Shown in pieces: positions 54,554-64,000 of a DNA stretch of 64,000 nt. Both the position numbers and the translations under genes were made by a program. This stretch comes from Carposina sasakii (lineage: Eukaryota; Arthropoda; Insecta; Lepidoptera; Carposinidae), in the NCBI GenBank assembly GCA_014607495.2, contig CP053148.1, positions 14,818,001-14,882,000 on the forward strand. The letters run 5' to 3'. Each line of letters begins with the position of its first letter. Positions within the stretch are counted from its first letter, which is position 1. The notes under the pieces are model-generated. The model saw only the letters and a list, made by a program, of their open reading frames with translations, was not told the origin of the DNA and did no database searches.

Positions 54554-57500
54554 TCAATTTTGATGCAGCAATGGACATATGCGTGAGAATGCCCGTTGAA
54601 TCTCGCCCGTCTCTGTTTTGATGTCAGCAACCCGTGAAATGCCATCCTTTCCGACGTAGGTACGTAGCACTCGGCCAAGGCGCCACTTCAACGGCGGCAG
54701 GTGATCATCTTTGATTAAGACTAGGGTATTCGAGGTAATCGTGTCTTTATCCTTTTGCCACTTAGTGCGTTTTTGCAGCTCCGAGACATACTCCTTTGAC
54801 CATCTTGCCCAGAAATGCTGTCGCATTTGTTCCACTCGATCATAGCGGACGAGTCGTTGCGTGCTTGTGTTAGTGAGGTCGTCGCAGGCTGGAGCGGTGA
54901 GCGGTCGGCCTATCAGGAAATGAGCAGGACTAAGTGGAAGGAAATCATTAGGATCTGAGGATAACGGAGACATAGGTCGGGAGTTAAGGACCGCTTCTAT
55001 TTGTGCTAATACTGTGCTCATCTCTTCGTATGTGAGGTGAGCATTGCCCACTACACGACGTAAGTGGAACTTACAGGACTTAACTCCTGCCTCCCACAAT
55101 CCACCAAAATGAGGCGAATAAGGCGGTATAAAAGTAAATTTAATTGAATGATTTGTAACAAAATTTTGAATATCATTTTTAATATTATCTAAAAAGATAG
55201 GAAATTCTTTAGCGGCTCCTACGAATGTCCTTCCATTGTCTGAAAAGATTTCCGCTGGTTTACCACGTCTAGAGATGAACCTTTTCAAAGCAAGTAAATA
55301 TGCCTGTGAGCTAAGACTTGTAACTAATTCTATGTGAATAGCGCGCGTAATAAAACAAACGAATAAACAAATATAACATTTTTCTAATTTAGCACCTCTT
55401 CCTTTACGGTTAAGTATGAACAATGGCCCGGCGTAATCTACACCGCATCGCAAAAAAGGATAACCTTGATCTATCCTTTCGATAGGTAAATTGCCCATTT
55501 GTATTTGCATTGGTTTAGCATTCATGCGAACGCATTTTAGACAGCTACGAACCGTTTGCCTGGCTAAGTCACGTCCCCTTAAGGGCCACCAACTGTCCCT
55601 GATTGTAGCTAATAGCATCTGAGGTCCGGCATGAAGCATAGTTATATGCTGATGCAAAAAAAGAAGTCTAGTAAATCTATGTTTACTGCACAGTAGTAAT
55701 GGATGTTTCTTATCGTATGTAAATGATTGAGAGTTAGTCAAACGACCACCTACGCGAATGAGGTCGTGATTGTCCAAGAAAATATTTAAACTAGAAATGT
55801 TGCGCGAAAAATTATGAAATCTTTTGTTTTTTAAATCATTATATATTTTTGTGAAGGATTCTCTTTGTGAGATTTTAGTTAATAATCTTGTAGAATCATC
55901 CAACTCGTCGAGCGATATCACATCAACACGTTTTGAATTTTTATTGCGACAATTATGAATGAAACGAATAATATATGCGGTTGTGCGTATTAAACGATTA
56001 AAAGTAGAAAAACGATTGAAGGGAAAAGTTTCTGAATTACCTTGAATCACCATGGTCACCCTATTAGTATTTAATTCCGGTAGCTGATCGAAATATTCGC
56101 TGACATTCTTACATTCGAACTCAACAACAGGCTCGCTCAGGAAAGTAGGTCCGGTCCACCATAAGTGCGAAGAGGACAGAGCATCTAAATGCATTCCGCG
56201 CGATAACAAGTCAGCTGGGTTTTGTTTACCAGCGACGTGTGCCCATGGGATGTCATTTGTTAATTCGTTAATTTCTACAACTCGATTTTGTACAAATGTT
56301 TTTAGCAATGTGGGTGAAGTTTTAAGCCACCCCAAAACTATAGTTGAATCCGACCAAAAATAAACCTTGTCGAAAGTAAGTCTTAGTGAATTTATAATTT
56401 TATTATATAACTTAGCACCTACCAAGGCGCCACATAATTCTAAGCGCGGTACGCTTACTGGTTTCACCGGGGCTACCTTGCTCTTAGCGCATAGCAAATG
56501 AATTGTAACCACCTTGTCACTCGATAATGATCGTACATAAGCGCAGGCGCCGTACGCGCTTTGTGATGCGTCCGTGAAAATATGTAATTGTATGTGTTGT
56601 ATATTTTCACCCTTAATGTGACGCGGAATACGTAGATTTTGTAAATAAGATAAATTATTAAGAAAATTCTGCCAATTATTAATTATATTATTAGGTACGG
56701 GTTCGTCCCAGCCGATTTTAAGGAGCCACAATTTTTGTAAAAATGATTTTGCTATAATTGTAGTCGGTCCTAAAAGTCCTAAAGGATCAAATATTTGCGA
56801 GATAACGGATAAAATTGTACGCTTCGTTATGCATACTTCATCGTGATCACATTTCGCAGTAAAGTACAATTTATCGCAATCATATAGCCACCCTAAACCT
56901 AATGTTTTAGTATGACAGTTATCACCTAAAGATAATTCCTTGGAGGGAAACTTAGAATTTTGCGAATTAAAAACCCATTTTCGTAAAGGAAAGCAAGCTG
57001 ATTGTAATGTGTCCGATACAGCTTCGCATATTTGTATTAATGTTTGCTTGTCATCGTGCCCGGTGATTAGGTCATCGACATAGAAATCGTCATTGATAAC
57101 TCGAGCTATGACGTCATCTTTGTGTTCTAAAGCGAGCTGTTTTAAGCATCGAATACTCAAAAACGGTGCAGAAGCCGTACCGTAAGTTACTGTGTTAAGC
57201 TGGTACACACCGATGGGATCGCATGGATTTTCTCTCCAAAGAATTAATTGTAAATTACGTTGATCTGGTTGTATAAGTATTTGCCGATACATTTTTTCAA
57301 TATCTGCGCAAGCTACGTGTTTAAATTGTCTAAACCTTAATAAAATTGAAAATAAATCGTTTTGTAACGCGGGCCCTATAGATTGAATGTCATTTAACGA
57401 TTTGCCTGAAGTTGTTTTTGAGCTCGCGTCAAAAACAACCCTTAATTTTGTAGTAGAACTATGCGCTCTAAAAACCCCATGATGTGGTAAAAAATAACAA

Positions 57501-59779
57501 CACTGTGAATTATAGCTATTCATACGAGTCATGTGTCCTAGGCTTAAATATTCGCTCATAAATTCGCTATACATCTTCCTATAATCAGGAGTACATTGTT
57601 GTAACCTGCGCTCGAGTGCGCGGAGCCGGTTTTCGGCCGTAGTAAATGAATCGCCTAGTACATCACCTGGCTCGGTCAACGGGATGCGCACGGAAAAACG
57701 ACCCGTATTATCGCGTTTAGTCGTTTCTACGAATAACTTCTCGCATGCATTTTCTGATTTAGATAATTTACGTTTGTTATTCGGAAGAATTTCTTCGAGT
57801 TCCCAGAAAAGTCTAAGTTGTGAATCTAGTGCAAAATTACAATTAACTCGATTAATGCGCGAGTAATTGTTAGTATAAACTGAACCTGAAATAATCCAAC
57901 CTAATTTTGTATTTTGTAAGTATGGACCATTTGGCAATCGAATTAAACCCTTATTTAGAAGTTCCCAGAATAAGTCTGCACCTAACAGTAGATCGATCTG
58001 ATGAGATAAATAAAAGTTAGGATCTGCAAGTTGAATATTATCTGGAATTTGAATATTGCGATTATTTCCTAATGAGGGTAGTTGTGAGGAGATACAAGGC
58101 AAAACGAAACAACTAATGCGCGTGTTGTATGAACTTGTTTTTGACCTTAATTGAATCTCGCATGATTGTGTACATTGTGTAATGCAATTACCTACACCTG
58201 TGATTTGAACAGTGGACTGTATCATTGGAATGCCTAGTGTTTTGCATGATAAGTTAGTTATGAAGCAATGCTGACTTCCATTATCGAGAAGTGCTCTGAA
58301 TGTGTGATATTTGTCGTTTATATCTGCGATCTCGACTAATGCCGTAGATAATAATACATGTTGTGTTAATGTGTGTGAATGGCAAGTAATATTATTATTA
58401 TGATTGAAGTTGCTTGTCTGGTGAGATGCAGTATGAAGTATGTGTGTTTGCAATGAATTTGAATTAGGTTTGGGTGGTGTGATTTGTGAGGTTTGAGTGA
58501 CCGCCGATGATAATAATGATGCACCTGCGTCATCCTCCTTATGAAGTAATGTGTTGTGTTTTTTGCTGCATATTTTGCACGAACCGAACCAACAATCTTT
58601 TATGGCATGGCCGCTTCGCAAGCAATTGCAACAAATACCTTTTTCGTTTACGTATTTGTATTTATCGCATAACGATAAATTTAGGAACGCTTCGCATGCA
58701 TAAAGTGGGTGATTCGCTTGGCACATAATACACGCGTAACGCTTAGACAAATTTGATGATTTTACAAAATTTTGTGTTGTAATATGACTATGTGTTGATT
58801 TAGAATTATTAGATGACGACATTCTCCTATTATTATCTATGTATTTACTCTGGGATACTTGAATTGTCTCCAATACATCGGCCCTATCTTTAAGAAATTT
58901 AATTAAATCCGATAATAACAATCTTGCGTTATTTTGAGTTATTGTGCTTTTATGCAATTCCCACTCCCGTTCTGTAGACGAATCTAATTTTGTGACGATT
59001 ATGTAGACAATTAAAGTGTCCCATGTATCGGTAGGTTCGCCTAAAGTTTTGAGAGCACGAATGTTTCTCAAGATAGTATCGATTAATTTACGAATTTGAG
59101 ATGCTGATTCTTTATTAACTGGCTGTGCAGAAAACAGAGCTTTACAGTGGTTATGCAATAATAAACGTTTATTATTGTATCTATTTTCTAATAAATCCCA
59201 GGCAGTTATATAATTTTCCGAAGAAAATTCTAACGATTTAATTACTTGCAATGCGTTACCTGTCAATACTGAGCGTAGATAGTGAAACTTTTGTATATTA
59301 TCTAATTCGTTACAATTATGAATAACGGATAAAAAAGTATCGCGGAATTCGAGCCATTGATCATAGGTACCGTCAAAGTTAGGCAAGGAAATAGTGGGTA
59401 ATTTGACAACAGATTTCTGCTTAGACATACTTTGCGAGCAATTTTCGGAATCTTTTAACATACTCTTGCATTGAGCTACAAGTGCATAAAATTGATTTTC
59501 AAAGGTTTCTCTCTCGATTAATTCCCTTTCTACCTGACTTTCGGAAACGATCAAATCTAATTCGTCTTGAATAGACGAAAACTGCTCTAAAAGCACTTGC
59601 GATTTATTAAAGCGTTCTTTTAGTTCAATTTTAGTTATTTCCGTTAGTTCACTCAACGAATTTACATATTTAGAAAATAATGTGAATTTACCTTTAATAC
59701 TACTTCTCTTTTTAGTTAAATCACGAATGGTATCTTCGTGTGATTCGGTATCAACACACGATTGCCTCCTTTTCGTCAT
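54554..59779 (-). CDS. BEL/Pao gag-pol polyprotein, 1741 aa, intact
   Basis: One frame with no stops. Residues about 125-310 form the gag region (DUF1759-like, LPNFDGTYDQWLEFRDTF). A CCHC knuckle is at C383-C386-H391-C396. The aspartic protease carries ALLDNGS (Asp499). The reverse transcriptase has YVDD at 900-903. RNase H acidic residues are D1070, E1114, D1144 and D1190. The integrase has an HHCC zinc finger (two of H1376/H1378/H1383, C1413, C1416) and DDE residues D1448, D1514 and E1563. A DUF5641-like C-terminus follows (LKWRLGRVLRTYVGKDGISR). The start MTKRRQSCVD lies 187 bp inside the 5' LTR edge. All catalytic residues I looked for are present. Overlapping small frames are shadows. 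Confidence 0.97.
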   Translation of the reverse strand: MTKRRQSCVDTESHEDTIRDLTKKRSSIKGKFTLFSKYVNSLSELTEITKIELKERFNKSQVLLEQFSSIQDELDLIVSESQVERELIERETFENQFYALVAQCKSMLKDSENCSQSMSKQKSVVKLPTISLPNFDGTYDQWLEFRDTFLSVIHNCNELDNIQKFHYLRSVLTGNALQVIKSLEFSSENYITAWDLLENRYNNKRLLLHNHCKALFSAQPVNKESASQIRKLIDTILRNIRALKTLGEPTDTWDTLIVYIIVTKLDSSTEREWELHKSTITQNNARLLLSDLIKFLKDRADVLETIQVSQSKYIDNNRRMSSSNNSKSTHSHITTQNFVKSSNLSKRYACIMCQANHPLYACEAFLNLSLCDKYKYVNEKGICCNCLRSGHAIKDCWFGSCKICSKKHNTLLHKEDDAGASLLSSAVTQTSQITPPKPNSNSLQTHILHTASHQTSNFNHNNNITCHSHTLTQHVLLSTALVEIADINDKYHTFRALLDNGSQHCFITNLSCKTLGIPMIQSTVQITGVGNCITQCTQSCEIQLRSKTSSYNTRISCFVLPCISSQLPSLGNNRNIQIPDNIQLADPNFYLSHQIDLLLGADLFWELLNKGLIRLPNGPYLQNTKLGWIISGSVYTNNYSRINRVNCNFALDSQLRLFWELEEILPNNKRKLSKSENACEKLFVETTKRDNTGRFSVRIPLTEPGDVLGDSFTTAENRLRALERRLQQCTPDYRKMYSEFMSEYLSLGHMTRMNSYNSQCCYFLPHHGVFRAHSSTTKLRVVFDASSKTTSGKSLNDIQSIGPALQNDLFSILLRFRQFKHVACADIEKMYRQILIQPDQRNLQLILWRENPCDPIGVYQLNTVTYGTASAPFLSIRCLKQLALEHKDDVIARVINDDFYVDDLITGHDDKQTLIQICEAVSDTLQSACFPLRKWVFNSQNSKFPSKELSLGDNCHTKTLGLGWLYDCDKLYFTAKCDHDEVCITKRTILSVISQIFDPLGLLGPTTIIAKSFLQKLWLLKIGWDEPVPNNIINNWQNFLNNLSYLQNLRIPRHIKGENIQHIQLHIFTDASQSAYGACAYVRSLSSDKVVTIHLLCAKSKVAPVKPVSVPRLELCGALVGAKLYNKIINSLRLTFDKVYFWSDSTIVLGWLKTSPTLLKTFVQNRVVEINELTNDIPWAHVAGKQNPADLLSRGMHLDALSSSHLWWTGPTFLSEPVVEFECKNVSEYFDQLPELNTNRVTMVIQGNSETFPFNRFSTFNRLIRTTAYIIRFIHNCRNKNSKRVDVISLDELDDSTRLLTKISQRESFTKIYNDLKNKRFHNFSRNISSLNIFLDNHDLIRVGGRLTNSQSFTYDKKHPLLLCSKHRFTRLLFLHQHITMLHAGPQMLLATIRDSWWPLRGRDLARQTVRSCLKCVRMNAKPMQIQMGNLPIERIDQGYPFLRCGVDYAGPLFILNRKGRGAKLEKCYICLFVCFITRAIHIELVTSLSSQAYLLALKRFISRRGKPAEIFSDNGRTFVGAAKEFPIFLDNIKNDIQNFVTNHSIKFTFIPPYSPHFGGLWEAGVKSCKFHLRRVVGNAHLTYEEMSTVLAQIEAVLNSRPMSPLSSDPNDFLPLSPAHFLIGRPLTAPACDDLTNTSTQRLVRYDRVEQMRQHFWARWSKEYVSELQKRTKWQKDKDTITSNTLVLIKDDHLPPLKWRLGRVLRTYVGKDGISRVADIKTETGEIQRAFSRICPLLHQN

Positions 59780-59944
59780 TGTGGCGGGTATGCGAAAGAC
59801 AAAGTAAGCACGGCAAGAAACACACAGAAATGAACACTAATATTAGCACAAATATAGGCACTGAGAGAATAGGAAAAGATAGAAAATAGGAAAGATAGGC
59901 TGACCGTCTGATGCTGCTGAGTGCTGGCTGCGTCTTCTCAATTG

Positions 59945-59961
59945 ATCCGGCTCGAAGACCA
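59945..59961 (-). other. primer-binding site, tRNA-Tyr-like
   Basis: The minus strand reads tggtcttcgagccggat, starting 5 nt after the 5' LTR. It is complementary to the 3' end of insect tRNA-Tyr as I recall it (...atccggctcgaaggacca), with one base missing. The tRNA identity is from memory. Confidence 0.65.
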
Positions 59962-59966
59962 AATTA

Positions 59967-60229
59967 TGTTTGTCGCTTTTGGTCAGCAGGTACTTCAATG
60001 AATGGTGTATTTTACTTGATTTTAAGATATTTATTATGATGAATTTACAATACATAGATATATAGTAACTTAGGATATAGTCTGTCTTCTAGCGATATAA
60101 AAATGCGAATGAATTTTGTGCGTCAGCGGCGGGCAGCAGCGCTCGCCCCGCCCCGCGCCCCTCGGTCCTCGTCTTCACCCCCGCTGGTATTGGTAATGAC
60201 CGCGTAGTAGGTACATCGATGCGTGAACA
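59967..60229 (-). repeat. BEL/Pao 5' LTR
   Basis: 263 bp and identical by eye to the LTR at 54235-54497. It should hold the promoter of the element. The 70-codon frame at 59843-60055 merely crosses its edge. Confidence 0.97.
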
Positions 60230-60234
60230 CACAT
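60230..60234. repeat. target-site duplication CACAT (right)
   Basis: It is identical to 54230-54234. Confidence 0.95.
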
Positions 60235-60574
60235 TGATATGTTAATTTAAGTATTATAAAATAACAAAAATATATTTAAGATCTTCATAACGAGCCTTGT
60301 CATTTGATATATAATACACTACGGTTCGTGATATGTTTATTTTATGAACACTCTATACTACATATAACTCTCCTTTCACCATGGTTAAGATCATCTTATG
60401 ATGACACAGAAAATCGTTGAAATACGAATATCCGCATATCACATTATGTTTTAACTCGAATGCACTGAAAACATGCATGCTTTTCTCAAACGTCATCAAC
60501 TAATCGAATACGAGATGTGCGCGGTCACATTAGACATAAAATAGAGAGACAAGTTACATTCGATTTCTTCAAAG

Positions 60575-60658
60575 TTGTTGGTGGTTTTTCACCCGCCGCG
60601 AAGGCGTCTTCGTCGGTAGCCATTGGCCGTATCGTGGTCGTGTCGTCTAGTAGAAAAA
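60575..60658 (-). CDS. possible 5' coding exon (unassigned)
   Basis: On the minus strand an acceptor-like 'tttctactag' precedes a CpG-rich stretch. It reads TTTIRPMATDEDAFAAGEKP then PTTLKKSN, up to a GT (TCGAAT|gtaact). The ATG is in a good context (ccaatgg) and codon use is GC-rich at third positions, unlike chance frames nearby. It could be the first coding exon of a gene whose next exon lies to the left, possibly beyond the BEL/Pao insertion. I recognise no family. Confidence 0.35.
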
Positions 60659-60799
60659 TGAGCCATACTATTTTTATATTTTTGTTTCCAAAAAAGCCGT
60701 TGTCGTACATTGGTGGTTTTGAAGAAAATAACTTAAATGCTAGACATTTTAAATTGCACTTTGCAACAGAATGTTTCATACAATAACATGAAACCTGCT

Positions 60800-61440
60800 T
60801 AAATTGTCTGAAAACTCTGCATTTTATTATATTATACCGGTATTCCCTGCAATATGCTACTATCTTTGTTGATATGAAGAAACCGAGATGTTCTCTATGT
60901 TAACGAACATCTTAAGTAGCATTCAACCCTGCTTACAACGTGGATGCACGAATAAAATGCAAAAGTCTCGCATAATGTCGAATGTATACAGGTCTACTTG
61001 TGTTTCAGAAACTAAACTGTTAGGTACTCACTGAATATCATAACTGATGATGCACTTGCCGACAAGAGGCTCTAGAAGTTACTTTACTCTTTTTTTTTCG
61101 GCCATTCGGTCTATCCTCTGCCGTGCCGGTTGTACATTGATCCGTCAGTTAGAGCAAAGTATTTTAAATTATTGATATACATATTATGACGCCATATTCG
61201 GGCACGGCATAACACCGTATAGTTAAAGACCCGCAAAGAGTGATTAACGCGAGTGGCGAGACATATCCCGCTAAAGTGGAGTCCTTAACGCCGGTGAATT
61301 GCACTTTCCACAGGGTAAGTAGGTACCATGATGGAACACTGCGAAGGAGAGGCAGTGAACCAAATGAAATGAAATTCCTACTATTACATACTGCCTGCTG
61401 CTACTTTTATAATAGTTTGTTCTCTACCTATGAAAAATAT
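60800..61440. other. non-coding DNA, partly LINE-derived
   Basis: The CpG-richer part from about 61220 to 61400 (gcgagtggcgagacatatccc...) leads into the LINE tail at 61451 and is probably part of the same insertion. The 71-codon frame at 61240-61455 lies across it. Confidence 0.35.
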
Positions 61441-61450
61441 CATGAAAGTA

Positions 61451-61531
61451 GATGAAGCGAAAGAGGTGTGTCAGGATCGTAGCAAATGGAGATCCGTGAT
61501 CTCTGCCTACCCCTCCGGGAAAGAGGCGTGA
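61451..61531 (+). pseudogene. LINE ORF C-terminus, 5'-truncated
   Basis: The frame reads DEAKEVCQDRSKWRSVISAY then PSGKEA and a stop. The 'A.DR..WRS..SAYPSG' ending is that of a common lepidopteran LINE protein (recalled family knowledge). It is followed by an (ATGT)n tail at 61538-61552. Frame breaks occur just upstream, so it is a dead 5'-truncated copy. Confidence 0.75.
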
Positions 61532-61552
61532 TTATTATGTATGTATGTATGT

Positions 61553-62950
61553 AAATATGAACTATGAATTTTCATATCATTTATTGTATGAGACATAAGT
61601 AGTTATTTATATGGACGCCGCCACCTCCTTCTGCTTCTTCGTTGACGACTACCCACAAAGCCTGAACACGTCAACACGCGCAGATCAAGACAATCTACGT
61701 TTCAGAAGAGGGAATGTATAGGGGTTCATTGCGACCACGCTATATTTGTATAGGTACCTACCTACTTACCCATAGATAAAGATACTCTATGCCAAACGTG
61801 TATGCGGATTTTTGGGAACATTTATTATATTTTGGTGCTATATTATAATCAATATAATATAGTTCTTGTTAATAAAAAACCGTTATATTTAATAGAATAA
61901 TTTGTTCATAGTAGATACCTACCTAAATCCTAAAATAGCGTACGAACCAAATTTAGAGTATATCTTATCCTTGAAATTACAATATATACGCAGCAAAATG
62001 TGTAAGACTACATCATCGAAAAAGTTTTGTAGTCTATAATACCTATTGGTTAATCCTTGGGTATAATTCTTAACGTGAACGTGAAGGATTGGTTGGCATT
62101 ATTTTGTTAATAGCCTAAGAGCAAATTGTTTGATCTTTATTAGTTACAAACGTCTGTCAAGCTAAAGTATTTTTGACTATTTTATTATTTATCATATTTT
62201 ATTAGATAACAAGTTCTCGCTATATGCATGACAGTCACTTTAATCATAAGTTAAACGTAAGTGATCAATTACATGATCATTACAGTTGTCATCGCGAAGA
62301 TGGCGGTTAATTTCGGAGTTACAGATTTAAATACCCACTTCTATAGAGTTGTCATCTATTAACAGTACACGTAGTTAAATACCATTACCCCTTTCTCATG
62401 ATCTATATGCACAGCATGTAATGAAAAAAGATATATAAATTATAATAACAAAACATGTTAATGTCGACGGATTGGACTGAATGGTCCACTAGTAATATAA
62501 AAATCGGCGCAGCACCATGAAAATATATATAAATTTACGTAGGTATTGATTGATTATAATAGCATTATCCACCCAGACAATATACTCGTAGCTATACATT
62601 AGTATCAAATATTTTTATTACTATTGAGAACCAAGGTTCGTCCTCACTATGGGTAATAAACTTAAGTATATCAAATTGTAATTTGTTTGTATATGAGGAA
62701 CAAGATACGGTAATGTGGTTATGATAGTGAAATTATATATCAAGGATTCAGACTCAGATTGTGATTATGATATGCGTAATAGGATTGAGTAATGCATAAC
62801 TCATAATGTGGAGCAGAAAAAAATTGTATGAAAAGTTATTGAGGCCTTATTGTATGGAATACTCGAAATGGATAATACCGTGATTTTAATTAGGTAGCCA
62901 TTAGTTTTCTTAAAGGTCTGCGTGTAGTACCCACGACTCTCCATTCTCCA
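61553..62950. other. non-coding AT-rich DNA
   Basis: No frame, repeat or domain is recognised. Confidence 0.3.
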
Positions 62951-62954
62951 TCGT

Positions 62955-63304
62955 ATACAGGTGTCTTTTCGTTGCCACCCTTAACGAAGGGTACGTACTC
63001 TATACATCAAATAAAGTAAGTTTATGCCAAAAAAATGCTGGGAAACGATGTAAATATTTTTTATTTATTTATTTTTTTACTTGATCGGGCGAAATTTATA
63101 GTATCCAGTGTTTATACTAGTTTTTTCAGAGACAGATATTAATTATTTCTCATGAAAAAATCTTGCTACACGCATCAATGTGCATTCATGCGGAAAAACG
63201 CAATCTATTTACTCAACTTTGGACCCTAATATTTTGGAAACCAATCACTTCCCAGGAGATTCCGTAGTTTTCGGGAACGTGGACGACCAAAAATCACGCT
63301 GTAT
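62955..63304 (+). repeat. MITE copy 3, TACAGG...CTGTA family
   Basis: It starts 'tacaggtgtcttttcgttgccacc' and ends 'gacgaccaaaaatcacgctgta'. Colinear with 22733-23118, but lacking the 'tatgcttcc...gatgatgagg' block before 'agattccgtag'. It is flanked by TA. Confidence 0.75.
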
Positions 63305-64000
63305 AATAAATAACACAAGACTTCGAATTAAATGAATATTACAGTCATCCAAAGAAATATATATTTTCTATACCTGTTGATGAAATAAAATTGTATCATC
63401 TCTGTAGAGTTCCACAGTATGCTGGGGTGGGATTTAATAGCCCATGAAATGTATGTAAGCTAGGATATCTGCTACTCGAGAGAGACCGGCAAAAAGCCGG
63501 TACAGTCGATCCTTTAGGTATACTTTTAGTCCTTTAGACAAGATGGCTTAGCCACACTTACAGTATATGTTTGCTTGTGGTTAAATATATATCTAGATTT
63601 ATATATTTGCTTGCATATATGCATAAGTTGGTATTGATAAGTAGTTATATGGTTATAAATTAGGATATATTTATTTTGACAAATTCCAAACTATGTGTGT
63701 AACGAGCAAGCCTAGAAGATTGATCAAACGTAAATTAGTTAATTAATTTGATTGACCCGTAATAGTGAAAATACTTAGTAAAATGTATCCTCGAAAAAAA
63801 ACATTACTCCATCTTCCAGTATAAGGTATGTGTATGTGTATAATGAAATTTATTTCTCTAAACAAAAAATATGGTTATAAGTAATGTTAATACAATAATC
63901 TACAGTATGTAAAAGGAGATATTTTCACAGACAGACATACAAACGCGCGCACAGCCGTAACCGCAAATAGTACAAACGTGAAGTTTTGACCGTGGCTTCC
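63305..64000. other. non-coding AT-rich DNA
   Basis: A small hairpin (accggc-aaaaa-gccggt) lies at 63487-63503. No gene is recognised. Confidence 0.3.

Larger units (their letters stand above)
54235..60229 (-). mobile_element. complete BEL/Pao LTR retrotransposon
   Basis: 5995 bp bounded by two 263-bp LTRs in direct orientation. It is flanked by the 5-bp target duplication CACAT (54230-54234 and 60230-60234). Transcription runs on the minus strand from the LTR at 59967-60229. It has a primer-binding site, one gag-pol frame of 1741 codons, a purine-rich stretch and the 3' LTR. The family makes a cytoplasmic particle, copies its RNA into DNA and integrates it. No envelope frame is present, so it is a retrotransposon rather than a retrovirus-like form. 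Identical LTRs and an open frame indicate a very recent insertion. Confidence 0.97.

Noticed and set aside
54357..54678. Two minus-strand frames across the 3' LTR
   Set aside because: They are open only because of the GC-rich LTR and overlap the gag-pol end in other registers.
60517..60786. 89-codon plus-strand frame
   Set aside because: The opposite strand has the better coding signature (start context, GC-rich third positions, splice borders).
63487..63503. accggc-aaaaa-gccggt hairpin as a terminator
   Set aside because: Intrinsic terminators are not expected in an animal genome and no T run follows.

Overview
This is an AT-rich animal nuclear sequence, almost certainly from a moth or butterfly (Lepidoptera). 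The evidence is a multi-exon gene with GT-AG introns on the minus strand, and many interspersed repeats of kinds I know from Lepidoptera: RTE-type LINE tails ending in a QQWTAI-like peptide, a tRNA-headed SINE with A and B boxes, Helitron-like ends (..GCGGGCAACAGCTAG), TA-flanked mariner-type MITEs and a BEL/Pao LTR retrotransposon. No bacterial features, CRISPR arrays or operons are present.

The host gene. Nine exons on the minus strand (35095 down to 25678) join without a phase error into about 332 codons. They encode, in order, an acidic linker with a dibasic Lys-Arg site, a Thr/Pro-rich linker, a Ser-Gly-containing linker, an SEA domain split over two exons, an LDL-receptor class A (LDLa) repeat, two low-complexity linker exons and a second LDLa repeat. 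This SEA-then-LDLa order is that of the N-terminal part of perlecan (basement-membrane heparan sulfate proteoglycan; trol in Drosophila), so the gene is called perlecan-like. The first coding exon with its signal peptide and everything after the second LDLa repeat are not securely found. A TATA-containing, CpG-rich patch with a good splice donor at 37.8 kb is a candidate promoter and first exon.

The mobile elements. The clearest object is a complete BEL/Pao retrotransposon at 54235-60229 on the minus strand. It has 263-bp LTRs that I read as identical, a 5-bp CACAT target duplication, a primer-binding site resembling the tRNA-Tyr 3' end, and one uninterrupted 1741-codon gag-pol frame with the expected catalytic motifs. 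It looks very young and possibly still competent. Other elements include a hAT-type MITE with a perfect 8-bp duplication (36.3 kb), a 2-kb TIR element sitting in an (AT)n tract (31.7-33.8 kb), a SINE split by a 252-bp RTE-tailed insert with a 7-bp duplication (42.8-43.3 kb), two head-to-head copies of one MITE inside a LINE 3' UTR (22.4-23.8 kb), a decayed Helitron helicase C-terminus (23.9-24.1 kb), a long-TIR element at 50.8-51.5 kb, and several fold-back or hairpin structures.

Layout: 1-25 kb, repeats and unrecognised AT-rich DNA, with three weak exon candidates over the whole 1-30 kb stretch; 25.7-35.1 kb, perlecan-like exons with repeats in the introns; 35-54 kb, the probable 5' flank or first intron of that gene, rich in MITEs and SINEs; 54.2-60.2 kb, BEL/Pao; 60.2-64 kb, a possible short coding exon at 60.6 kb, a LINE tail and another MITE copy.
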